DNA of 20,222 nt from a virus. How positions within the stretch are numbered: position 1 is the first letter of the stretch; the number at the start of each line of letters is the position of its first letter. The notes beneath the pieces were generated by a model. It saw only the letters and a list, made by a program, of their open reading frames with translations. It made no database searches and was not told the origin of the DNA. Location: positions 1 through 20,222 of IMG/VR virus record IMGVR_UViG_3300037042_002114. One strand, written 5' to 3'. Shown here in pieces: positions 14,050 through 20,222 of the stretch. Position numbers and translations under genes: made by a program.

Positions 14050-15900
14050 ATGAGCGAACGCGCACCACGGAGGTACACGGACGGATCTGTCACCTTTGAG
14101 GGTGGCATTGATGCCGGTGTAATGCCGTCTGAGGTGGAAAAGAATCAGGTGGCGTTCGCTGTAAATGCCAGCTTCCGACAGAGCTTCATCTCCCCTCGCC
14201 CCGGTTACGTTCAGAAAGATTACAATCTCTGCACGACGGTTACCGCAGACAACGCCGAGATTACCGCAGATCAGACCAATGTAACGGCTGATGGGTGGTC
14301 AGAAGAATGTTACGGTTCTCAAAGCCTGACCGGCACGTTCCAATGCGCGCTTCCGTATATCGGAGACAATGGCCAGACGTTCATCCTGATGCTGATCAGT
14401 GGTAAAGTGTGGCTTTACGACTGCCTTCAAAACAACGCTCAGAATCTGACGGTTTCTCCAAGTCTTGAGAATCCTTCCAATCTGCTCGACGGCTGGATGG
14501 TTCAAGCCGAGAACTTTGTCGTCATTCAGGATGGGTTCAGCAAGCCGCTGATCTTCAACGGAACGAATCTGCGCCGCGCCACTGACGACGAAATCAAGTG
14601 CGGCAAGATTATGGCCTACGTCAATGGCCGCATCTGGTACGCGCTTCCTGACGGGTTCTCTTTCCGCGCTACGGACATCGTTTATGGGGATGGAACGCGA
14701 GCGAGTGTTCTCAAGGAAACCGAGAACACCTTCCTCAATGAGGGTGGAGACTTCGCGGTTCCGTCGGATTCAGGCGGCATCACGGCAATGGCCGTCCCCG
14801 GCAATCCAGATACGTCGCTTGGACAAGGACCGCTTCTCATCTTCACGCCTCGCTACGTCTTCAGCGTTCAAGCTCCCACAGACCGTGATACTTGGAAGAA
14901 CCTGAACTATCCGATTCAGGCAATCAGCTTGCTGACAAGCGGCGCGCTTGGTTCTCGGTCGGCCATCACCGTCAATGGCGATGTGTTCTACCGAGCTATC
15001 GATGGCATCCGGTCGTTCATCATTGCTCGCAGGTCGTTCAGCGACTGGGGTAATACCCCTATCAGCGGCGAGATGACGCCTATCGTTGAGAACGATCAGA
15101 CGAATCTTTTGTGGGCCAGCTCAGCGGTTGTCTTTGATAATCGAGTGCTGATGACTTCTCAGCCTCGTTTCAATTCTGAAGGCGTGATTCACAAGGCTAT
15201 ATCCGTGTTGGATATGGAGCTTGTCACATCGATGCGGAAGAAGGCTCCTCCGGCATGGTCAGGAATCTGGACTGGGTTGAACATCTTGCAGCTCGTCAAG
15301 ACCGAGAACGCTTACGGAGACAACTGCTTTGCCATCGCTCGCGGATCGGATGGTTCAATTCAGATTTGGGAAATCACCAAGTCCAACAAGTTCGATTCGA
15401 ATCTGTCTGATCCTAGGAAGGAAATTGAGTGGCAGGTGCAGACTCGCGCCTACAACTTCGAACTTCCGTTCGGACTGAAGAAGCTCGATTCGGGCGACAT
15501 TTTCATCGACTCGCTAAGCGGTTCGGCGGCGTTCTACGTTCAATATCGACCAGACCAAAATCCCGGTTGGATTGAATGGGCCGACTGGACCGAATGCGCG
15601 ATTGTCGATCAGTGTCTTACTGGGTTGTGTCCTCTGACAAACTTTCAGCCGCAATACCGGCCGAAGATGCGGCTTCCAACTCCTGGCGACCTTGCGTGTA
15701 ACGAGTCCATCAATACTCCGGCCAGAAACCTGTACGAGGTTCAGCTCAGCATTGCCGTTTCAGGCTATTGCAGAATCAAGAGCATCCGCGTTCACGCTTA
15801 CGACGTTCAGGAATCTCCTGTTGGAGAATGCCGGACATATCAGGGATGCAAAGTTCTTGGAGGCTGCGACATAGATCCTTTCACCTACACATCGGAATAG
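14050..15900 (+). CDS. tail tubular B-like / stabilisation-type virion protein (beta-rich)
   Basis: A 616-residue protein. Its N-terminus is of the form VTFEGGIDAGVMPSEVEKNQVAFAVNASFRQSFISPRPG, a pattern I associate with podovirus tail-nozzle or stabilisation proteins (roughly FxGG-x-x-x-G-x-x-P-x-x-I-x-x-x-Q-x-A-x-x-x-N, then RPG). The body alternates short beta strands with loops (ILMLISGKVWLYDC, LIFNGTNLRRATDDE, VNGRIWYALPDG, VNGDVFYRAIDGIRSF), consistent with a propeller. The C-terminal 120 residues are Cys-rich (ECAIVDQCLTGLC, GDLACNES, GECRTYQGCKVLGGCD). It sits 3 bp after the C1q fibre gene and 1 bp before the collar gene. Role: part of the short tail tube or nozzle. The name is an inference from architecture and order, since direct similarity to T7 gp12 is not claimed. 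Confidence 0.6.
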   Translation: MSERAPRRYTDGSVTFEGGIDAGVMPSEVEKNQVAFAVNASFRQSFISPRPGYVQKDYNLCTTVTADNAEITADQTNVTADGWSEECYGSQSLTGTFQCALPYIGDNGQTFILMLISGKVWLYDCLQNNAQNLTVSPSLENPSNLLDGWMVQAENFVVIQDGFSKPLIFNGTNLRRATDDEIKCGKIMAYVNGRIWYALPDGFSFRATDIVYGDGTRASVLKETENTFLNEGGDFAVPSDSGGITAMAVPGNPDTSLGQGPLLIFTPRYVFSVQAPTDRDTWKNLNYPIQAISLLTSGALGSRSAITVNGDVFYRAIDGIRSFIIARRSFSDWGNTPISGEMTPIVENDQTNLLWASSAVVFDNRVLMTSQPRFNSEGVIHKAISVLDMELVTSMRKKAPPAWSGIWTGLNILQLVKTENAYGDNCFAIARGSDGSIQIWEITKSNKFDSNLSDPRKEIEWQVQTRAYNFELPFGLKKLDSGDIFIDSLSGSAAFYVQYRPDQNPGWIEWADWTECAIVDQCLTGLCPLTNFQPQYRPKMRLPTPGDLACNESINTPARNLYEVQLSIAVSGYCRIKSIRVHAYDVQESPVGECRTYQGCKVLGGCDIDPFTYTSE

Positions 15901-15901
15901 C

Positions 15902-16705
15902 ATGCCAAACCTAACCCTCATCACGCTTACCGCTCCAAGCCTTCCGCTGACGTACTGCCCGTCCAACTACCAGCAGTTGGCCAACGACATCATTGGAGGC
16001 ACTCAAGCGACGTTCAACAGCGCGATTGGAAACTCGTTCTTCAACTTTGGTTCGACGACTCCTGCACTGAACAATCAGATTTATCCGTGGCTGGATGACA
16101 ACGGTTTTTGGTGGGTGTTCAACGGAGGTTATTGGACGCGCCAAAATCCGGTTGCGGCCGGAAGTTCTGAGCGTCGTATCTTTGTCGGAACCACGACAGA
16201 TGTTCTCTCTTACGACGGAGGTGACGGAACCGCTTATGCGGGTAATCCGTATGCTGGCGCGATGTGGGAGATTGACACGGCTTTTGACGCTCGATTCCCG
16301 GTTGGCGTTGGAGCTTTCGCCGGAAGCGGTGCGGTTGCCGTTCAAGGGACGACTACGTCTACCTCTGTTGTCGGCGAGGACAAGCACACGCTGACCGTTT
16401 CCGAAACCGCGTTCAACGAGCATACTCACGGTGTCGCTCAACTGATTGCGCCTGCAAACGACGATTACTACCTCGTCAATAAGTCGTGGAGCGGACTCGG
16501 ATCGTACCCGACACAGATCCTCCAAGGTGCTGCCGGAAGCGGTGGCGGCGGTGCTGGCCCGAGCATTACGACCGGAGATATCGGAACCACAACCTCCGAC
16601 AAGACCGGCAACGATAGCCAGAACGCTGTCGGCCACAACAATCTCCCACCGTTCTACGGTGTTTACTTCATCAAGCGAACTGGCCGAGTCTACTACACCA
16701 AATGA
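15902..16705 (+). CDS. tail collar-type fibre protein
   Basis: A 267-residue protein with features of phage tail-collar and short-fibre C-termini: MWEIDTAFDARFPVGVG (121-137), GEDKHTLTVSE (158-168), HTHG (174-177, a possible metal-binding His-x-His as in T4 short fibres) and HNNLPPFYGVYFIKRTGR (245-262). The N-terminal 85 residues (LPLTYCPSNYQQL, PWLDDNGFWWVFNGGYW) form a separate module, probably the attachment part. A Gly-rich loop at 208-219 precedes the last domain. It overlaps the next gene by ATGA. Its place between the nozzle-like and adaptor-like genes suggests a tail-end spike or fibre that touches the receptor. A long antisense frame across it is a codon-bias shadow. Confidence 0.75.
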   Translation: MPNLTLITLTAPSLPLTYCPSNYQQLANDIIGGTQATFNSAIGNSFFNFGSTTPALNNQIYPWLDDNGFWWVFNGGYWTRQNPVAAGSSERRIFVGTTTDVLSYDGGDGTAYAGNPYAGAMWEIDTAFDARFPVGVGAFAGSGAVAVQGTTTSTSVVGEDKHTLTVSETAFNEHTHGVAQLIAPANDDYYLVNKSWSGLGSYPTQILQGAAGSGGGGAGPSITTGDIGTTTSDKTGNDSQNAVGHNNLPPFYGVYFIKRTGRVYYTK

Positions 16706-17673
16706 AGCTAATCGTTCAGGACATTCGCTCCACAATCGCTCGGGTCATCGGCGTATGTGTCGATGATGCGCGCGTTTATGATTACATCAATCAAGCGTGT
16801 CGAAGGCTTCTACACAAGGGGTTGTGGGCCGGATCGTACGGCAGATTCACGGTTACGACCGTTGATGGATGCATTACTTGGCCGCGTTCGATTGAAACCA
16901 TCGAGGCTGTTGCTGACTGCTGCGGAACTGGGTCGGTGAGAAACCAATGGTATGAATTTCAAGAAACCGGATTTGGACTTCTTGGAAAATACAATCCATG
17001 CGCCGGAAACCAGCTTGTTGATCGTGGCACTGTTGTTTCTTACCGTGATTTGTCTGGTGGCAATAACAGCTACATTCGAGTCTACCCTGGCGACGCTTCG
17101 GATGTCGGCAAAACCATCACGCTCCAAGGATACGACGCGAACGGCCAATGGATTCGCACCCAATCTGGTGGCACATGGATTGACGGCGAAAAGCTGACGC
17201 TCGCTTTGCCGTACGTTCAGTCTTCCAAGAAATTTACCGCGCTAACCGGCGTCATCAGGGAGGCAACAAATACCGCGTCGCGACTGTACGAGTTCAATCA
17301 GGCGGTTTTCGCCGAGATTGATCTGGCAGTTTACGACCCTGATGAAACTTTGCCGCAGTATCGTCGGAGCTTCTGGACTGGCCGGAATAGCGACTGCTGC
17401 ACCCAGACCGTTACGGTGATTGGCAAGATGCGCCATATCAACGCGACGAGCGTGAACGACTACCTCATTCCTCCGTGCGCTGACGCCATCAAGCTGATGG
17501 TCATGGCGATTCGTAAGGAAGAGAACGATTTGATTCAGGAAGCAGTGGCCTACGAAGCCAAAGCGGTTCAAGCTGTTCAGGAGCAGACGATGCAGTATCT
17601 GGGTGACGCTGTCGCAACGATACGCATGGTCGGTGTAGGATTAAATGGCGGTGGATTCTCGCAATGGTTCTGA
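16702..17673 (+). CDS. head-tail adaptor / tail tubular A-like protein
   Basis: A 323-residue protein. The N-terminal helical part (VQDIRSTIARVIGVCVDDARVYDYINQACRRLLHKGLWAG) resembles the adaptor fold of head-completion and tail tubular A proteins, followed by GCITWPRSIETIEAVADCC. The middle is beta-rich, with an IRVYPGDASDVGKTITLQGYDANGQ segment. The C-terminus returns to helix (PPCADAIKLMVMAIRKEENDLIQEAVAYEAKAVQAVQEQ). I recall homologues with the same GCITWP / LQGYD-x-NG-x-WIRT / DG-E pattern in environmental phages, lacking a firm function. Expected role: a ring that joins the portal to the tail nozzle. Cys clusters (DCCG, NPC, SDCC) are unusual for this group. It is coupled to the collar gene by ATGA. 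Confidence 0.6.
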   Translation: MKLIVQDIRSTIARVIGVCVDDARVYDYINQACRRLLHKGLWAGSYGRFTVTTVDGCITWPRSIETIEAVADCCGTGSVRNQWYEFQETGFGLLGKYNPCAGNQLVDRGTVVSYRDLSGGNNSYIRVYPGDASDVGKTITLQGYDANGQWIRTQSGGTWIDGEKLTLALPYVQSSKKFTALTGVIREATNTASRLYEFNQAVFAEIDLAVYDPDETLPQYRRSFWTGRNSDCCTQTVTVIGKMRHINATSVNDYLIPPCADAIKLMVMAIRKEENDLIQEAVAYEAKAVQAVQEQTMQYLGDAVATIRMVGVGLNGGGFSQWF

Positions 17674-17689
17674 ACCAAAAGGATAATTT

Positions 17690-18562
17690 ATGGCAATAGG
17701 ACTTGGAGCGGCAATTTTGGGCGGAGCTGGAATCTCGGCAGCGGGAAGCCTGCTCGGTGGATTGTTCGGTGGAAAGAAGCCGAAGGTTCCCGAGCTGAAG
17801 CCGATTGATTTCGCCAAGGAGCAGCAGCAGGCGATTCAGCAGAACATCGCGTCGCTTGAGTCGGCCACTGATCTGGCAAAAAGAACGACCGCCGCTGAAC
17901 AGTCTCAGCTTGAGACGCAGCTTCGCCGTGCGATTCCTGGCTATGACCAGCTTGTTTCTCAGGCTGGGCAGAACATTGCCGCTTCTCTTCGCGGTGAAAT
18001 CTCGCCTGAGGTTTCCGCTCAAGTTCAGCGTTCGACCGCTGGACGCGCTTTGTCAGGTGGATTCGGCGCAGGATCTGGATTCGGTCGTGCGCTGACCGCT
18101 CGCGATTTAGGGCTGACTGGCATGCAGATTCAGAATCAGGGTCTTGCTCAAGCTCAGAACTTCATCCAGCAGCAGCGAGCGTTCGGCATGGTTCAGCCGT
18201 TCTCGGTGAGCAGCATGTTCATCACGCCAGCGCAGCGCATTGGAGCGATTCAGCAGCAACAGTCGGCCATGTACGGTCGTGATTTGACTGCCGCTCAGGT
18301 TGCTGCCGCTCCTTCACCGATGCAGCAGGCGGCGCAGACTGCGCTTACCAACTTTGGCGGTGTTGCCGGTGGCGCGCTGTCGCAGTACGGAATGTATCAG
18401 GGGTTGATGGCTGGCCAACGTGGGCCGTCGCCTTCGTACAATCCGCAGAACGATCCTGAGCTTTACGCCAATCTCTACCCTACGCCCACCACTACGTCTG
18501 AATTTTTCCAGCAATCTACCAGCCTATTCCCAGAGTACGGCTCTTCAATCTACGGACGCTAA
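17690..18562 (+). CDS. internal virion / DNA-ejection protein with membrane-seeking N-terminus
   Basis: A 290-residue protein. Residues 1-28 are almost entirely Gly, Ala, Leu and Ile (a hydrophobic glycine-zipper-like helix), then GGKKPKVPELKPIDF and long Gln/Ala-rich helices (45-130). After them come a Gly-rich turn RALSGGFGAGSGFGRALTARD, more helix and a Pro/Ser-rich C-terminus. This is the composition of podovirus internal virion proteins such as T7 gp14 or P22 ejection proteins, which enter the cell envelope with the DNA. An AAAGGA Shine-Dalgarno lies 6 bases before the ATG. It precedes two more large coiled-coil virion genes, as in the T7 14-15-16 order. Function is inferred from composition and order. 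Confidence 0.65.
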   Translation: MAIGLGAAILGGAGISAAGSLLGGLFGGKKPKVPELKPIDFAKEQQQAIQQNIASLESATDLAKRTTAAEQSQLETQLRRAIPGYDQLVSQAGQNIAASLRGEISPEVSAQVQRSTAGRALSGGFGAGSGFGRALTARDLGLTGMQIQNQGLAQAQNFIQQQRAFGMVQPFSVSSMFITPAQRIGAIQQQQSAMYGRDLTAAQVAAAPSPMQQAAQTALTNFGGVAGGALSQYGMYQGLMAGQRGPSPSYNPQNDPELYANLYPTPTTTSEFFQQSTSLFPEYGSSIYGR

Positions 18563-18566
18563 TCTT

Positions 18567-19946
18567 ATGGCCGACGAAACTCTTCAAGCATTTCAACTCG
18601 GAGCATCGCTGTATGACCGCGCGCAGACGCAGAAGCGGATGATGGAGCAGTTCCAGCAGCAGACTGCGGAATCCGTGCTTCAACGGCAGGGACTGGAGCT
18701 TCAGAACAAGATTCGTGATATCACCCTTGCCGACACCATCGAGGAGCGGCAGGCGCAGGTTGATGAGTTCAAGACGTTCTCGGATCTTAGCAAGCAAGTT
18801 GGAAGCTATCTCGACAATCCTAGCGCAAAAGCAAAGTTTCCGGTCATTCCTGCTTTCAAGTCCAAGCAGTACCGGCTTGAGGCGGACAAGATGCTCAACA
18901 ATCTGGAGAAGTATTCTGCTCGCGCTGAACTTCTGAAGGCTAGAGATAGGGCGGAAGCTACCTCCAACACACTGAGAGCATCGACGATAAACAAGGCAAT
19001 CGATGCTGGTGCGTGGATAGGCTTCAATCAAGACGGAAGCCCTAACATCGACGTTCAGAAAATGAACGCATATTATGAAAAATTAGGCTCTTCAAAGATT
19101 GGTCAAACTGAAGCTAAAACTACATCACTTCTTGGAAATCTTGATGTCTCAAGAGACAGGCTAAGAATCGCAGCCGCCAATCTTGACAGGCTGACAAGGG
19201 AAGGCGCATCTAAAATTGATATCGATAAAGCGAGGCTTGAGTTTGATCAGGCTCTGAAAACAGATGAGGCATTGCTGAAAGAAAAGAGGTATCAGCTTGA
19301 TGTTGAAACCAAGGGTAGAGAGCTTGACATAAAACAGCAGAATGCCGACACCGCAAAAACCAAAGCAGAGTCTGGAGGTAAACTTCCTGCTCCGACTAAA
19401 CTCGATCTGGATGAACTTGAGTTTTCCGAGGCTGTTCTTAACGGAATCAAGCCGCTTGAGCCTTATCTCAGTCAGGACATTTTCGGTCCAGCATTCAACA
19501 TCAAGGTGAAAGCTGGCGAAGTGTTTGGCGGTTCACTACCCGAGAAAACTGTAAATCAGTTTTATGAAAATATGCGAACTGGCGCGTTGTTCAAACGCGG
19601 TGGTAAGGCGTTGACCAAAACTGAAGTTGATCGAGTTACGTCTTCAATCGGAAAACCGACAGACGTTGGTTTCTCTAACCGCATCGACACGTTCAAAAAA
19701 ATCACCGCTCGCTCAATCAAAGACCGTGTTGAGAAGCTGAGGATGCAGGGAATCACTTCCAACCCGCAATACGGAGCTTACGTCAACGAACTTGAACGTA
19801 GGGCGGATGAGATTTTGGGTTTTGAAACAGCCCCTCAACAACAGTCTGAAATTCGGTCGTTTAACTCAATCCAAGAAGCTCAGTCGGCAAATCTTCCAGT
19901 TGGAACCAGAATCTCAGTCGGTGGAAGACCCGCAACCATCAAGTAA
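18567..19946 (+). CDS. coiled-coil internal virion protein
   Basis: A 459-residue protein when started at the ATG 4 bp after the preceding stop. A longer in-frame extension upstream overlaps the previous gene by 143 bp and is rejected. Residues 5-70 and 185-270 are long charged helices (Gln/Glu/Lys/Arg/Ala) typical of coiled coils. A more globular part around 290-420 contains GALFKRGGKALTKTEV and GFSNRIDTFKKI. The C-terminus SIQEAQSANLPVGTRISVGG is a short module I recall from several phage virion proteins (EA-x-x-LP-x-GT-x-I-x-V-x-GR). The region matches the position of T7 gp15, but sequence identity to gp15 is not claimed. Probably ejected with the DNA or lining the portal. Confidence 0.6.
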   Translation: MADETLQAFQLGASLYDRAQTQKRMMEQFQQQTAESVLQRQGLELQNKIRDITLADTIEERQAQVDEFKTFSDLSKQVGSYLDNPSAKAKFPVIPAFKSKQYRLEADKMLNNLEKYSARAELLKARDRAEATSNTLRASTINKAIDAGAWIGFNQDGSPNIDVQKMNAYYEKLGSSKIGQTEAKTTSLLGNLDVSRDRLRIAAANLDRLTREGASKIDIDKARLEFDQALKTDEALLKEKRYQLDVETKGRELDIKQQNADTAKTKAESGGKLPAPTKLDLDELEFSEAVLNGIKPLEPYLSQDIFGPAFNIKVKAGEVFGGSLPEKTVNQFYENMRTGALFKRGGKALTKTEVDRVTSSIGKPTDVGFSNRIDTFKKITARSIKDRVEKLRMQGITSNPQYGAYVNELERRADEILGFETAPQQQSEIRSFNSIQEAQSANLPVGTRISVGGRPATIK

Positions 19947-19954
19947 AAACGAAC

Positions 19955-20222
19955 ATGGCTGAAATTGTTTTTGACGACGAAGTTCAAGTAACTCAGCAGC
20001 AACCTTCCGCACTGTCTACGCCGCAAGCCCCTCCGATGCGGAAGCCTGAGGTTGTTTTTGAAGACGCAGGTTCACCGGCAGCACTAAATCAAGCTGTTCA
20101 GCAGTCTGCAAAAGTCGGTCAGCAAAGATTTCAAAGCCAAGATCCGATTGTTCAGCAGGCTGACTTTTACCTCGGTCCTGACAGCGCGCGTAAATTCCAG
20201 AAGTTTGTGGCTGGCAATTACG
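19955..20222 (+). CDS. N-terminal part of a large virion protein (runs off the window)
   Basis: 89 residues are visible from an ATG 8 bp after the previous stop, with no stop codon before the window ends. The sequence starts MAEIVFDDE and has a second similar unit PEVVFEDA (31-38) in a Pro/Gln-rich disordered stretch. A helical segment follows (ALNQAVQQSAKVGQQRFQ). The repeated [IV]VF[DE]D unit in a disordered N-terminus recurs in phage internal virion proteins. By T7-like order this would be the large gp16-like ejection protein, sometimes with a transglycosylase domain, but no enzymatic motif is in view. No SD is recognised. Confidence 0.6.
   Translation, partial: MAEIVFDDEVQVTQQQPSALSTPQAPPMRKPEVVFEDAGSPAALNQAVQQSAKVGQQRFQSQDPIVQQADFYLGPDSARKFQKFVAGNY

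Noticed and set aside
15911-16735. 274-codon open frame antisense to the collar-type gene
   Set aside because: It mirrors the codon pattern of the sense gene, is Arg/Ser/Val-rich without any domain, and the sense protein has clear collar motifs.
18420-18566. Upstream extension of the 459-residue coiled-coil gene
   Set aside because: It would overlap the preceding gene by 143 bp out of frame and its composition is unlike the rest; the ATG at 18567 sits 4 bp after the previous stop.
1-20222. tRNA genes, integrase, insertion sequences, att sites
   Set aside because: Nothing with such signatures was seen; the DNA is almost fully covered by phage structural and lysis genes.

Overview
The window is a gene-dense segment of a tailed double-stranded DNA phage genome (or prophage), roughly half G+C by eye. 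It carries a large terminase, a portal, a scaffold-like protein, fibre and collar proteins, head-tail adaptor-like proteins and ejection-type internal virion proteins. There is no tape-measure gene, sheath, tail-tube gene or baseplate hub, and the run of tail-tubular-like and Gly/Ala-rich or coiled-coil internal proteins resembles the T7/P22 plan. I therefore infer a short-tailed (podovirus-like) phage. The host cannot be named. Most genes lack a clear Shine-Dalgarno sequence, which is a weak hint of a host that relies little on SD-led initiation. No integrase, attachment site, tRNA or CRISPR array was seen.

Layout. (1) Positions 3-676, plus strand: a compact lysis-type module of overlapping genes: a small membrane protein, a Pam3-gp28-like putative holin, a short N-terminally hydrophobic protein, and a lipoprotein nested out of frame in it (spanin-like arrangement). 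(2) Positions 690-735: a hairpin with flanking T-runs that can terminate transcription from both sides. (3) Positions 748-9319, minus strand: the head and packaging operon, transcribed right to left: terminase large subunit, a cysteine-rich zinc-ribbon-like protein, portal, then three carbohydrate-related genes (SAM methyltransferase, GT25 glycosyltransferase, GH130-like beta-propeller), a small conserved phage protein and the scaffold-like protein. (4) Positions 9320-9353: a 34-bp divergent gap. (5) Positions 9354-20222, plus strand: fibre and adsorption genes (Ig-like or fibre pieces, an 854-residue repeat-rich fibre, a 51-residue repeat microprotein, a collagen-like/C1q-like fibre), a beta-rich tail protein, a collar-type protein, a head-tail adaptor-like protein and three internal virion proteins. 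The last of these runs off the window.

How the genes fit together. The minus operon builds and fills the head. The plus operon builds the tail complex, the receptor-binding devices and the proteins ejected with the DNA. The lysis module ends infection. The three carbohydrate genes sit inside the head operon between portal and scaffold, so they should be expressed late with the structural genes. They are the best candidate for an undescribed system: glycan decoration or trimming of the virion, or of the host surface during assembly. Notable gaps are that no major capsid protein follows the scaffold gene and no small terminase or endolysin is visible. These must lie outside the window or be unrecognised.
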